From positions 1-64,000 of the forward strand of contig NZ_VCQV01000011.1 of assembly GCF_007845645.1 (NCBI RefSeq): DNA of 64,000 bases, read 5' to 3'. The first letter of the stretch is position 1. The number at the start of each line of letters is the position of its first letter. Under the pieces are notes generated by a model that did no database searches, was not told the origin of the DNA, and was given only the letters and a program-made list of their open reading frames with translations. Source of the stretch: Leekyejoonella antrihumi (GTDB lineage Bacteria > Actinomycetota > Actinomycetes > Actinomycetales > Dermatophilaceae). Positions 25,859-33,878 of the stretch are shown here, one piece after another. A program made the position numbers and the translations under genes.

Positions 25859-26770
25859 CTACTTCACAGAGCCGGCGGTCAAGCCGCTGACGACCTTTCC
25901 CTCGATGATCGCGAAGAGAATGATCACCGGCACGGTCGCGATGACCGACCCGGCAAAGAGATGGCCCCAGTCGATCTGGTACTGCCCGATGTAGCCGTTG
26001 ATATTGACAGTGAGTGGTTGCGTATTCGGAGTCGTATTCAGAGTCAGGGCGACGATGAACTCGTTCCAGGCCGCGATGAAGGAGAAGATCAGCGCCGTGA
26101 CCACGCCGGGTAGGGCGAGCGGCAGCGTGATGCGCACCAGTGCGCCGAGCCGGCTCGTGCCGTCCACCATCGCGGCGTCCTCGAGCTCCACGGGGATCGA
26201 GGAGAAGTACGCGTTCAGGATCCACACCGCGAAGGCCAGGTTGAACCCGGCGTTGACCAGGATCAGCGAGAACACCGTGTTCAGCAGGTTGAAGCTGAGA
26301 AACTCCTTGTAGATGCCGACCAGCATCGCCGGCGGCTGGAACATCTGCGTCACGAGCACCAGCAGCAGGAACACGGAACGGCCACGAAACTGCTTCCGTG
26401 CGGTGTAGTAGGCGGCGGGAAGCGCCACCAGCAGGACCAGGACGGTGGAGCCGGCGGCGACCTCGAGGCTGACCCGGAAGCTGGCACCGAATCCGGTCGA
26501 CCAGATCGTGCTGAAGTTCGACCAGGTCCAGTGGTGTGGAAGGATATTGGGCTGCTGAAGCTCGTTGATCGGCCGCATTGCGGTCACGAACATGTCCAGG
26601 TACGGCACGATGAAGATGATCGCGACCAGGTAGGCGGCCACTGCGGCGAAGAGAGTGCGTGGCCGAAGAGGCCGCCTCGGCTTCCGCGGCGGCCGAGCCC
26701 GCTTCTGCGCGCGCCCGGACGTACCGGTGGCCAGGACAGGTTCCGAGGTGCCGGCGGTGATGTCTGTCAT
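25859..26770 (-). CDS. Sugar ABC transporter permease (MalG/DasC type)
   Basis: A 303-residue membrane permease with an Arg/Pro-rich cytoplasmic N-terminus, six helices, the EAA loop VELEDAAMVDGTSRLGAL and the family C-terminus SGLTAGSVK. It starts 1 nt after the stop of the partner permease. Given the DasR-type operators around this transcription unit and the neighbouring nagA, I infer that it is the DasC-like part of an importer for chitobiose or N-acetylglucosamine. Confidence 0.9.
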   Translation of the reverse strand: MTDITAGTSEPVLATGTSGRAQKRARPPRKPRRPLRPRTLFAAVAAYLVAIIFIVPYLDMFVTAMRPINELQQPNILPHHWTWSNFSTIWSTGFGASFRVSLEVAAGSTVLVLLVALPAAYYTARKQFRGRSVFLLLVLVTQMFQPPAMLVGIYKEFLSFNLLNTVFSLILVNAGFNLAFAVWILNAYFSSIPVELEDAAMVDGTSRLGALVRITLPLALPGVVTALIFSFIAAWNEFIVALTLNTTPNTQPLTVNINGYIGQYQIDWGHLFAGSVIATVPVIILFAIIEGKVVSGLTAGSVK

Positions 26771-26771
26771 G

Positions 26772-27740
26772 TCAGTTCACCTGTTCCTTCCAGCGGGTGA
26801 CCTTCAAGAACACCAGCACGATCACGATGACCATGGCGAAGTTCAGCACGGACATGGACGCGGACTCGCCGATGAATGCCTGCTTGAGCTGGAACATGAA
26901 CGTGGTCGTGGTGCTCGTGCTGGATCCGGGTTGGCCGCGGGTCATCTCCCAGATGATGGGGAACGAGTTGAAGATGTTGATGACATTGATCAGCAGTGCG
27001 ACGGTGAATGCGGGGCGCAGCAGCGGCAACGTGATGGAGCGATACATCCGCCAGGAATCCGCGCCATCCACCCTGGCGGCCTCGTACAGGTCGGCCGGGA
27101 TGGTCTGCAGGCCGGCGAGCAACGCGTAGATCGTGAACGGCAGCGAGACGAGCACCGCCACGCCCATCATCCAGATGAAGGCGGCAACCGGGCGACCGAG
27201 CCAGTCAGTCTGGTTCGTGCCCAGGGAATGGACGATCCCGAGGTCCTTGAGAAGGATGTTGATGGGCCCGCTCGTATAGTCCAGCGCCCATCGAAAGATG
27301 AGCGAGGTCATCATGACCGAGGCGGCCCACGGCGCGATCAGGGCCCAGCGCGCCGCCTTGCGACCCGGGAACTCCACGTTGAACAGCTGGGCCAGCATCA
27401 GGCCGAGAACCATCGTGATGGCCACGACGACAACGACCCAGACGACCGTACGAAGCACCACGCTGAGCAGGGCCGGCTCGGCAAACAGCGCCCGGAAGTT
27501 GCCCAGACCCGCCCAACCGTTGACGAATCCGTCGGGGCTGATGTTCTGAAAGGACGTCTTGAACAGGACGACGACGGGCCAGAGCACGACCAGTCCGATC
27601 AGTGCCACCGCCGGAAGGAGCCAAGGCACCGGTCCCAGTGCACGCGCAAGTCGCGTCATCCGCTGCTTGGTCGTAGGCCCCGGTGTTGGTGCCCGACCGG
27701 CCCGTTCCCGGGTGCGATCGCTAGGCGCAACAGAAGTCAC
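26772..27740 (-). CDS. Sugar ABC transporter permease (MalF/DasB type)
   Basis: About 322 residues from GTG 27740, chosen because AGAAGG lies 5 nt upstream. The open frame continues upstream to 27869 but there it overlaps the end of the binding-protein gene in another frame. It has six helices and the EAA loop PADLYEAARVDGADSWRMYR. The gene lies between the binding protein and the MalG-type permease in the standard order. A strong hairpin precedes it. Confidence 0.9.
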   Translation of the reverse strand: MTSVAPSDRTRERAGRAPTPGPTTKQRMTRLARALGPVPWLLPAVALIGLVVLWPVVVLFKTSFQNISPDGFVNGWAGLGNFRALFAEPALLSVVLRTVVWVVVVVAITMVLGLMLAQLFNVEFPGRKAARWALIAPWAASVMMTSLIFRWALDYTSGPINILLKDLGIVHSLGTNQTDWLGRPVAAFIWMMGVAVLVSLPFTIYALLAGLQTIPADLYEAARVDGADSWRMYRSITLPLLRPAFTVALLINVINIFNSFPIIWEMTRGQPGSSTSTTTTFMFQLKQAFIGESASMSVLNFAMVIVIVLVFLKVTRWKEQVN

Positions 27741-27773
27741 AGCCACCTTCTCTCTCGGCGAAACGGTCGGCAC

Positions 27774-27805
27774 CGGCCCCGGCGTGTCCATCCGCGCCGG
27801 GGCCG
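27774..27805 (-). terminator. Stem-loop between binding-protein and permease genes
   Basis: An 11-bp perfect stem, CGGCCCCGGCG with CGCCGGGGCCG, and a 10-nt loop in the 76-bp gap after the binding-protein stop. There is no T tract. Such stems commonly stabilise the upstream mRNA or act as partial terminators, giving more binding protein than permease. That role here is inferred. Confidence 0.65.
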
Positions 27806-27816
27806 ATTCAGTCCGG

Positions 27817-29067
27817 TCAGTTGGCGGAGGCCTTCGCCTGGATCGAGTCCAGCACCGTCTTCGGGTCACCGGTGACGGCTGTGCCGATGTTCTGCTGGAT
27901 GTTGGTCTTGACCTGGGCCCAAGCGGTGTCGCTCGGGTACTGGATCGAGTGCGGCAGCGCCGTCAGGAACGGGCCGAAGATCGGGTCCGAGGCGAGCGCC
28001 TTTGCCGCACTGGTGGTTGCCGGCAGGAGGTCGTACTCCTTGTCGAACTTCAGCTGATAGGTGTCCTGGTAGGTGAAGTCGAGGAACTTCTTGATGGCCG
28101 CGGCCTTCGTGCCGTCGGTCTTGAAGGCTGCCACGTTGTCGCTCACGCCCAGGGTCTTCGTCAGTGGGCCGTTCTTGCCGGCGATCGGCACCGAGGTCCA
28201 GTCGCTGTCCTTGAGGACCTTGGCGCTCTCGATGATCGGCACCAGGGCCGGTGAGCCGTTGATCATGCCGACCTTGCCCTGCGCGAACTGCTGCCACTGG
28301 TCGGTGCGCATCTTGTTCGCGGGGTTGGGCTCGGTGTCGCCGGCGGCGACGAGCTTCTTCAGGAACTGGAACGTCTGGATGTTCTGAGGACTGTTGATCG
28401 TGTACTTGCCACTGCTGTTCTGGTAGCCGCCGCCGTTGCCGAGCATCCACAACAGTGCCTCGGCCTGGCCCTCCTCGCTACCCAGCGGTAGTCCGAAGCC
28501 GGTGTCGCCCAGCGCCTTGATCTTGCTCGCATCGGTTTGGATGTCGGCCCACGTCTTCGGTGCCGACATGATGCCGGCCTTCTTGAACAGCTTCTTGTTG
28601 TAGAAGAGTGTGCGCGAGCTCGTCGTGAACGGCATGCCGTACTGGACGCCCTTGTAGCTGCCCTGGGCCTTGAAGGCCGGCAGCAGGTTGCCGGGGTTGC
28701 TGAGCACCTTGCTCGCGGGATAGAGCAGTCCCTGCTGGGCGTAGTTGGAGAAGTAGTCGCCCTCGGTGATGTCGGGGTACTGCTTGTTCTGCACCATCGT
28801 CTGCACGGTGGTGTCGAAGTTTGCCCACGTCACGACCTGCACGTTGACGGTGATCGTCGGGTTGGCCTTGTGGAAGGCATCCGCGACGCTCGCCCAGTAC
28901 TTCGAGCTGGTGTTGGCCGGTCCGGTTCCGTAGTCGGCGGCGACCAGTTTGAGAGTCGTGGTGCCTCCGCTCTTGCCCGAACTCGTGCTGCTCGACCCAC
29001 CGCAGCCGCTGAGTGCCATCGTTCCGACGGCGACGATCGCCGTTGCGCCGATCAGAGTGCGCTTCAT
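27817..29067 (-). CDS. Sugar ABC transporter substrate-binding lipoprotein (DasA/NgcE-like)
   Basis: About 416 residues from ATG 29067 (MKRTLIGATAIVAVGTMALS), with lipobox LSGC (Cys22) and an Arg/Lys start. The frame is open further upstream but lacks a signal there. The mature part is a family 1 sugar-binding fold, with a YGMPFTTSSRTLFYNKKLFKKA-like block (about residue 140) common to disaccharide-binding proteins. A near-perfect DasR-type operator lies 123-138 bp upstream, so I infer an amino-sugar ligand such as chitobiose or GlcNAc. The operon has no ATPase gene. Confidence 0.88.
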   Translation of the reverse strand: MKRTLIGATAIVAVGTMALSGCGGSSSTSSGKSGGTTTLKLVAADYGTGPANTSSKYWASVADAFHKANPTITVNVQVVTWANFDTTVQTMVQNKQYPDITEGDYFSNYAQQGLLYPASKVLSNPGNLLPAFKAQGSYKGVQYGMPFTTSSRTLFYNKKLFKKAGIMSAPKTWADIQTDASKIKALGDTGFGLPLGSEEGQAEALLWMLGNGGGYQNSSGKYTINSPQNIQTFQFLKKLVAAGDTEPNPANKMRTDQWQQFAQGKVGMINGSPALVPIIESAKVLKDSDWTSVPIAGKNGPLTKTLGVSDNVAAFKTDGTKAAAIKKFLDFTYQDTYQLKFDKEYDLLPATTSAAKALASDPIFGPFLTALPHSIQYPSDTAWAQVKTNIQQNIGTAVTGDPKTVLDSIQAKASAN

Positions 29068-29189
29068 GTCTGTCTTCTCTCTGCCAGTTCTGATTGATGT
29101 GCTGTGACTAGCAGCCGCATGCGGCTGGTGAGGTGTGCGGGTGCTGTCGCAGAACCGCCGATTGTTGGGACGGTACACGTCATCGAGCC

Positions 29190-29205
29190 ATTGGTCTAGA
29201 CCAGT
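29190..29205. promoter_or_regulatory. DasR/NagR-type operator (dre) before the importer operon
   Basis: The sequence ATTGGTCTAGACCAGT carries the TGGTCTAGACCA core known from DasR-responsive elements (consensus ACTGGTCTAGACCACT). It lies between the binding-protein gene (start 29067) and the end of nagA (29216). A GntR regulator of the right family is encoded 1.2 kb away. Confidence 0.85.
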
Positions 29206-29215
29206 TATCAGGATG

Positions 29216-30415
29216 TTACCTGTCGTCGGGCTCGGGCGCCCCGGAATCCTCGGAACTCCACAATCCCTCCGCCATGACGCCCGTGACGTGCAGGTCGTCG
29301 TCGAGCGTCACGAGGTCGGCCGCCAGGCCAGCCTCGATCGCACCGGCGTCACGGTGAATTCCCAGGATCCGTGCAGGGTTCCATGATGCGGCGCGAGATG
29401 CCGACGTGATGGTCAGACCGCTGTCTCGGACGGCCCGACGAAGGCTCTCATCCATGGTCAGGGTGCTGCCGGCGAGTGAGCCGGTGCTGACGAGCCGGGC
29501 CTGCCCATCGGTGACCTGCACACGTTGGCCGCCGAGCACGTACTCGCCGTCCCCGACTCCGGTCGCGTCCATCGCGTCCGTGATCAGGATCATGGGTCCA
29601 CGCTGGCGGGCGACCAGGCTGGTCACCGACGGGTGCACGTGGATGCCGTCGTTGATCAGCTCGCAGGCAATTCCCGACTCGAGCGCTGCGCCGACCGGGC
29701 CGGGTTCACGGTGGTGGAGCGGGCGCATCCCATTGAACAGATGTGTGGCCAGGGTGGCTCCCGCATCGATGGCGGCATGCGCCTGCGCATATGTCGCGTC
29801 GGAGTGCCCGATGGCGGCCACCGCTCCGCTGGCGGTGATGTCGCGGATCAGCTCCAGCGCGCCGTCCAGCTCGGGGGCGATCGTCACCGAGCGGAGAGTT
29901 CCTCGCGCCGCAGCGCTCATGCGCGCGAAGGCATCGCGGTCGGGCAGGATCAGGTGACTGGTGTTCTGGGCGCCGCACCGCGCATGCGACAGGAACGGGC
30001 CTTCCAGGTGAGAGCCGATGACGTGACCGTCGACTCGGGCACCGGCGTGAGTCAGTGCTGCGGCCCAGTCGAGCTGCTCGACCAGTGCGTCGACGGGTGC
30101 AGTGACAAATGAGACGAGGGTGCGAGTCGTGCCGTGCGCGCGGTGGAACGCAACGGCCTGTGCCATGGCCTCGGGGGAGGAGGAGACGTCGTGTCCGCCG
30201 CCGCCGTGCATATGGATGTCGATGTATCCCGGCAGTAGCCAGGCGCCCGCAAGATCCTGGCGGCGCACTCCACGTGGAGGGTCCGTCCGCCCTACCTGGT
30301 GGATGCGACTGCCTCGCACGTGAACCCAGCCGTTGTCGATGACGTCGTTGGGGGTGACCACGCGGGCACCGGTGAGGACGACGTCGGTGGCGACTGTACT
30401 GCCTATGTGGGTCAT
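29216..30415 (-). CDS. nagA: N-acetylglucosamine-6-phosphate deacetylase
   Basis: About 399 residues from ATG 30415. The frame stays open upstream to 30505 but the ATGA overlap with the regulator gene fixes the start. It is an amidohydrolase-superfamily deacetylase that converts GlcNAc-6-phosphate to glucosamine-6-phosphate. Motifs are the metal-binding HMHGGGGHD near residue 65, the catalytic-site block VIGSHLEGPFLS, ATHLFNGMRPLHHREPG and MILITDAMDATG with the catalytic Asp. It works between GlcNAc uptake and the SIS-domain enzyme encoded at 31308. Confidence 0.95.
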   Translation of the reverse strand: MTHIGSTVATDVVLTGARVVTPNDVIDNGWVHVRGSRIHQVGRTDPPRGVRRQDLAGAWLLPGYIDIHMHGGGGHDVSSSPEAMAQAVAFHRAHGTTRTLVSFVTAPVDALVEQLDWAAALTHAGARVDGHVIGSHLEGPFLSHARCGAQNTSHLILPDRDAFARMSAAARGTLRSVTIAPELDGALELIRDITASGAVAAIGHSDATYAQAHAAIDAGATLATHLFNGMRPLHHREPGPVGAALESGIACELINDGIHVHPSVTSLVARQRGPMILITDAMDATGVGDGEYVLGGQRVQVTDGQARLVSTGSLAGSTLTMDESLRRAVRDSGLTITSASRAASWNPARILGIHRDAGAIEAGLAADLVTLDDDLHVTGVMAEGLWSSEDSGAPEPDDR

Positions 30416-31170
30416 TTTCCCGATGTCATTTTCCGGCGAACGGGTGGTATGCCCAGGTTCGCGATCAAGCAGATGCGATCTCCTCGAAACGAGCTCGTGC
30501 CCCACTCGACAGGCGCGCCATGCGCGTCGAAGCTGTGTCGCCGAACGACCAGCATCGCTGCACTGGCATCGATGCGCAGCAGGGTCGCCTCGCGTGGTGA
30601 TGCGGGGGCGATCTCGATGGACTCCTCACCGCGGCGCAGGTCGACGCCATACTCCATGGTGAGCAGGGCATGTAGGGAGCCCGCGGTCCGCATGCGTCGG
30701 GTCAGCCCGGGAAATCGCTCGGCCGAGAGCACGGAGGTCTCGACGGCGGTCGGCAGGTGGTCGGCGAGTCGGAGGCGATCGATCCGATAGACCGGGTCGC
30801 CTCGGTTTATCTGGAGCCGTTCCGCGGTCTGCGAATCTGCGCGCACCCGTGCAGTACCCAGCAGCTCGGAGCTCGCCGTCAGACCATTCGCCGCTGCCTG
30901 CTCGGTGAAACTTGCCAGGTGCAGCGGCCAGGTGATCTTTGACTCGGCGACATAGGTGCCGGAACCTTGGCGGCGCGTGAGGCGGCCTTCGGCTACGAGA
31001 TCGACCAGTGCCTGACGGACAGTGGTCCGGGACGTGCGCAGGTCGGCGGCCAGGCTTCGTTCGGTGGGGACTGCACTGCCGGGCTCCATGGACTCGATCA
31101 GCTCAAGGAGGTGTCGGCGCACGGCGTAATGCTTCGGTTCACGTGCCGGTTCACGGGCAGTGGATGCCAC
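30412..31170 (-). CDS. GntR-family regulator, DasR/NagR/YvoA-like
   Basis: About 252 residues of the HutC subfamily. The winged HTH (LAADLRTSRTTVRQALVDLV, then RRQGSGTYVAE) occupies residues about 20-80. The UTRA ligand domain follows, with PVYRIDRLRLAD. YvoA and DasR of this type sense glucosamine-6-phosphate or GlcNAc-6-phosphate and release the dre site. I prefer GTG 31170, which has GGGAGGAG 6 nt upstream; the ATG at 31176 would sit directly against that ribosome site. Its stop overlaps the nagA start (ATGA), giving a regulator-nagA operon. Two dre-like sites in this cluster are its probable targets. Confidence 0.9.
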   Translation of the reverse strand: MASTAREPAREPKHYAVRRHLLELIESMEPGSAVPTERSLAADLRTSRTTVRQALVDLVAEGRLTRRQGSGTYVAESKITWPLHLASFTEQAAANGLTASSELLGTARVRADSQTAERLQINRGDPVYRIDRLRLADHLPTAVETSVLSAERFPGLTRRMRTAGSLHALLTMEYGVDLRRGEESIEIAPASPREATLLRIDASAAMLVVRRHSFDAHGAPVEWGTSSFRGDRICLIANLGIPPVRRKMTSGK

Positions 31171-31210
31171 CTTCATCTCCTCCCGTGGAGCTCGTGCAAT
31201 CTATTCAGCG

Positions 31211-31258
31211 TTGACAGGCTTCAGTGAACCATGCACTATCTCATTGGTCTAGTCCATT
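31211..31258 (+). promoter_or_regulatory. Promoter with DasR-type operator for the SIS-domain gene
   Basis: TTGACA at 31211-31216 and CACTAT at 31234-31239 are 17 bp apart, a good sigma-70-like promoter pointing right. The dre-like site ATTGGTCTAGTCCATT at 31243-31258 lies across the expected transcription start, so a bound regulator would block it. The site is about 40 bp from the divergent GntR gene's start and could control that as well. Confidence 0.75.
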
Positions 31259-31307
31259 CTATGATGGACAATTGACTCTAGTCGATGTTATGACGGCAAG
31301 GAGCGGG

Positions 31308-32330
31308 ATGAGCGAGCCGGGCGCACTGATGGCGGCTGAGATTGCGGAGCAGCCACAGATCCTCGAACGTCTTCGGGTGGATGGTCTGGCGCAGGCCGCC
31401 GAGATCAGGCGCGCGATCCACGAGTTTGCCCCTCGCATGGTCATTTTCGCAGCCCGGGGCACCAGCGATCATGCCGCGTTGTACGCGAAGTACCTGGTGG
31501 AGGTGCGGCGGCAGCTGCCCGCAGCGCTCGCCTCACCGTCGAGCCTGACGGTGTATCACTCGCGGCCCGATCTGCGGCAGGCTCTCTTCGTGGCCGTCAG
31601 CCAGTCGGGCGGCTCACCGGACCTCATCGAGAGTGTCGAGGTGGCCCGAGGGTGCGGTGCGCTCACTCTGGCCGTGACGAACGCGCCCGAGTCGGCGTTG
31701 GTGAAGGCGGCCGAGCACCACCTCGACGTGCGTGCAGGATTGGAACAGGCGGTTGCGGCGACCAAGACCTACACCGCCGAGATGATGGCACTGGCAATGC
31801 TGTTCGGCGGCGGCGACGACGCGCTTGTGCCAGACGTGAGTGCGCTGCCCGAGGCGGCCGCCCGCACCTTGGCAATGGCCGACCGTCCGTATGCTGCGGC
31901 GCAGCGGTATCGGTTCGCGCAGCGCCTCGTCACGACCGCTCGGGGCTACTCCTACCCGACGGCGCGGGAGGCAGCGCTCAAGGTGATGGAGACGTCATAC
32001 CTGTCCGCGCAGGCATTCTCCGGGGCCGACCTGTTGCATGGTCCGCTGGCGATGGTCGACGGGCAGCTGCCGGTGATTGCGGTCGTGAGCCCGGGTGCCG
32101 GTGGAGATGCGATGGTGCCTGTCCTTGAGCGGATCGAGGAAGCTGGTGCCGACGTGCTTCGCGTGGGTCCTGCCGATGGGCTGCCCGTGGTCACCGACGG
32201 GGTGGCGGAGGAACTGTTCCCAGTGCTGGAGATCCTGCCGCTGCAGCAGTTGGCCTGGCGGCTATCCCTCGACCGGCGGCAGGATCCGGATCGTCCGCGA
32301 GGGCTGCTGAAGGTCACCCAGACGCGGTGA
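31308..32330 (+). CDS. SIS-domain sugar isomerase/deaminase (glucosamine-6-P deaminase-like, NagB-II type)
   Basis: About 340 residues. I choose ATG 31308 (MSEPGALMAAEIAEQP) because AAGGAG lies just upstream; earlier in-frame starts overlap the operator. It has two sugar-isomerase domains like the C-terminal half of GlmS: AARGTSDHAALYAKYLVE, VAVSQSGGSPDLIES, GLEQAVAATKTYTAEM and LLHGPLAMVD. The glutaminase half of GlmS is absent. Stand-alone proteins of this kind next to nagA usually deaminate glucosamine-6-phosphate to fructose-6-phosphate, replacing classical NagB. The operator in front and the neighbouring genes support this. Confidence 0.85.
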   Translation: MSEPGALMAAEIAEQPQILERLRVDGLAQAAEIRRAIHEFAPRMVIFAARGTSDHAALYAKYLVEVRRQLPAALASPSSLTVYHSRPDLRQALFVAVSQSGGSPDLIESVEVARGCGALTLAVTNAPESALVKAAEHHLDVRAGLEQAVAATKTYTAEMMALAMLFGGGDDALVPDVSALPEAAARTLAMADRPYAAAQRYRFAQRLVTTARGYSYPTAREAALKVMETSYLSAQAFSGADLLHGPLAMVDGQLPVIAVVSPGAGGDAMVPVLERIEEAGADVLRVGPADGLPVVTDGVAEELFPVLEILPLQQLAWRLSLDRRQDPDRPRGLLKVTQTR

Positions 32331-32390
32331 CTCGCGCGGTCAGGACAAGGCCCGTCGCTACCCTGCTCCCGAATCCTCCAAGTCGAATGC

Positions 32391-32440
32391 AAAAAGAGTC
32401 AGGGCCCACTCGCTGACGCTCGTGGACCCTGACTCTTTTT
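32391..32440. terminator. Bidirectional Rho-independent terminator
   Basis: A 14-bp perfect outer stem, AAAAAGAGTCAGGG with CCCTGACTCTTTTT, plus a shorter inner stem. It has a T run on both strands, so it can end both the SIS-domain transcript (plus) and the tRNA-Arg transcript (minus). Confidence 0.9.
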
Positions 32441-32441
32441 G

Positions 32442-32513
32442 TGCCCCCGGTAGGATTCGAACCTACGCTCCCGCCTCCGGAGGGCGGTGCTCTATCCCCT
32501 GAGCTACGGGGGC
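32442..32513 (-). tRNA. tRNA-Arg, anticodon CCG
   Basis: A 72-nt cloverleaf on the minus strand. The acceptor stem is GCCCCCG/CGGGGGC with discriminator A, the D stem GCTC/GAGC, the anticodon stem CCGCC/GGCGG around the loop CTCCGGA (anticodon CCG, reading CGG) and the T stem GTAGG/CCTAC with TTCGAAT. CCA is not encoded. The bidirectional terminator follows directly. Confidence 0.96.
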
Positions 32514-32597
32514 GCACACACCTCGAAGAGGTGCGGGCGCAATATTACCAGTCGTGCGGGATCCCTTCGAACCACCGCCGGAGTCGGTGCCTGGTGG

Positions 32598-33878
32598 CTA
32601 GATAAACAGGTCCTCGGCGATGAAGTGACCCGACCTCGGGGCGGGCGGAATCGCCCACAGGCCAGAACCGATGTGCTGGATGTACTCGTTCAGCCGGTCG
32701 GAAGCACCCAGCCTGCGCTGGATCTTCACAAAGTGGTCGGGGTCGTTGGCGTAGATGATCATCAGCAGACCCGCGTCGAGCTGGCCGTACTTGTTGATGC
32801 CGTCCGTGTAGTTGTAGGCACGGCGCAAGATCTTGGTGCCACCGTTGTTCTCGTGCGCGGCCAGGGCGATGTGCGCGGTCCCGGGGATGGCCGGTTTTCC
32901 GTCCTTGCCCGTGGCGTGGAAGTCCGGGGTGTCCATCTCGCGGTGGCCGGTGAGTGGTGCGCCCGCTGACTTCGTGCGGCCGAAGATGTTCTGCTGATCT
33001 GCGATGTCGTCGGCGTCCCAGATCTCGAGGTTCATCTGGATCTTGCGGACCACCTGGTAGGTGCCACCGGACATCCATCCGTCGTCGGTTACCCAGACGA
33101 AGTGGTCGTAGTCGTCGGGGGTGCTGATGTTGCGGGTGCCGTCCTTGAATCCCATCAGGTTGCGAGGAGTCTCTTGGCCGGGGCCGGCCGATGCCCGACC
33201 GAATCCCATGACTGTCCAACCGGTCTCGGCGGTCCCGCGAACCATGCGCGCCAGGTTGCGCACCGCGTGGTAGGCCACCTGTGGGTCGTCCGCGCAGGCC
33301 TGGACGCTGAGGTCACCACCCGACAGCGACGGCTGGATCTGGTCGCTGGGTAGGTCGGGCAGCTCCTCGAGCAGGGCCGGACGACGATGCTCGAGGCCGA
33401 ACCGCTTGTCGAAGATGCTGGAGCCCAGGCCGACCGTGACCGTCAGTCCCGCGGGGTCGAGGCCCGCGGCCTCACCCGTGTCGGCGCCGACGGCGCCTGC
33501 GCGAGCCGGCTGCACGGCACCGATCGTCCTGCCCTTGGCCAGCTGGGCGATAGCCGCCGACCACCGCGCGAGGAGCACCTGCAGGTCGCTCCGGGTCGCG
33601 CGGTCGACCAGATCGAAGGTCATGAAGAGGGCGTGCCGCTGTGGAGGGGTGCTGATACCCGCGGGGTGCGGCTGATCGTAGAACGGGTGTGTGCGGGACA
33701 GATCCACAGTGTCCTTGTCGGACCGGGCCGCGTCGGATGACGAGTGCGACGAGCTGCTGGCGTATGCCGTGGCCGCGCCGGCCAGGGCCCCGCCCGCGAG
33801 GAGTCCGCCGGCCGCGCCCTGCAGGAGGCGCCGTCGGTCGAGCCCGGCCTGCTGCTGGGGGTCAAGGTTGTCGGTCAT
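32598..33878 (-). CDS. efeB: Deferrochelatase/DyP-type peroxidase EfeB, Tat-exported
   Basis: About 426 residues from ATG 33878, whose ATGA overlaps the efeO stop; the open frame upstream of it is efeO shadow. A twin-arginine signal (LDRRRLLQGAAGGLLAGG) indicates folded export. The DyP fold shows the distal MGFKDGTRNIS motif (GXXDG) and the heme-ligand region GTAHIALAAHENNGG. In EfeUOB systems EfeB oxidises Fe2+ or releases iron from heme outside the membrane and hands it to EfeO/EfeU. It is the last gene of efeU-efeO-efeB under iron-box control. Confidence 0.95.
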   Translation of the reverse strand: MTDNLDPQQQAGLDRRRLLQGAAGGLLAGGALAGAATAYASSSSHSSSDAARSDKDTVDLSRTHPFYDQPHPAGISTPPQRHALFMTFDLVDRATRSDLQVLLARWSAAIAQLAKGRTIGAVQPARAGAVGADTGEAAGLDPAGLTVTVGLGSSIFDKRFGLEHRRPALLEELPDLPSDQIQPSLSGGDLSVQACADDPQVAYHAVRNLARMVRGTAETGWTVMGFGRASAGPGQETPRNLMGFKDGTRNISTPDDYDHFVWVTDDGWMSGGTYQVVRKIQMNLEIWDADDIADQQNIFGRTKSAGAPLTGHREMDTPDFHATGKDGKPAIPGTAHIALAAHENNGGTKILRRAYNYTDGINKYGQLDAGLLMIIYANDPDHFVKIQRRLGASDRLNEYIQHIGSGLWAIPPAPRSGHFIAEDLFI

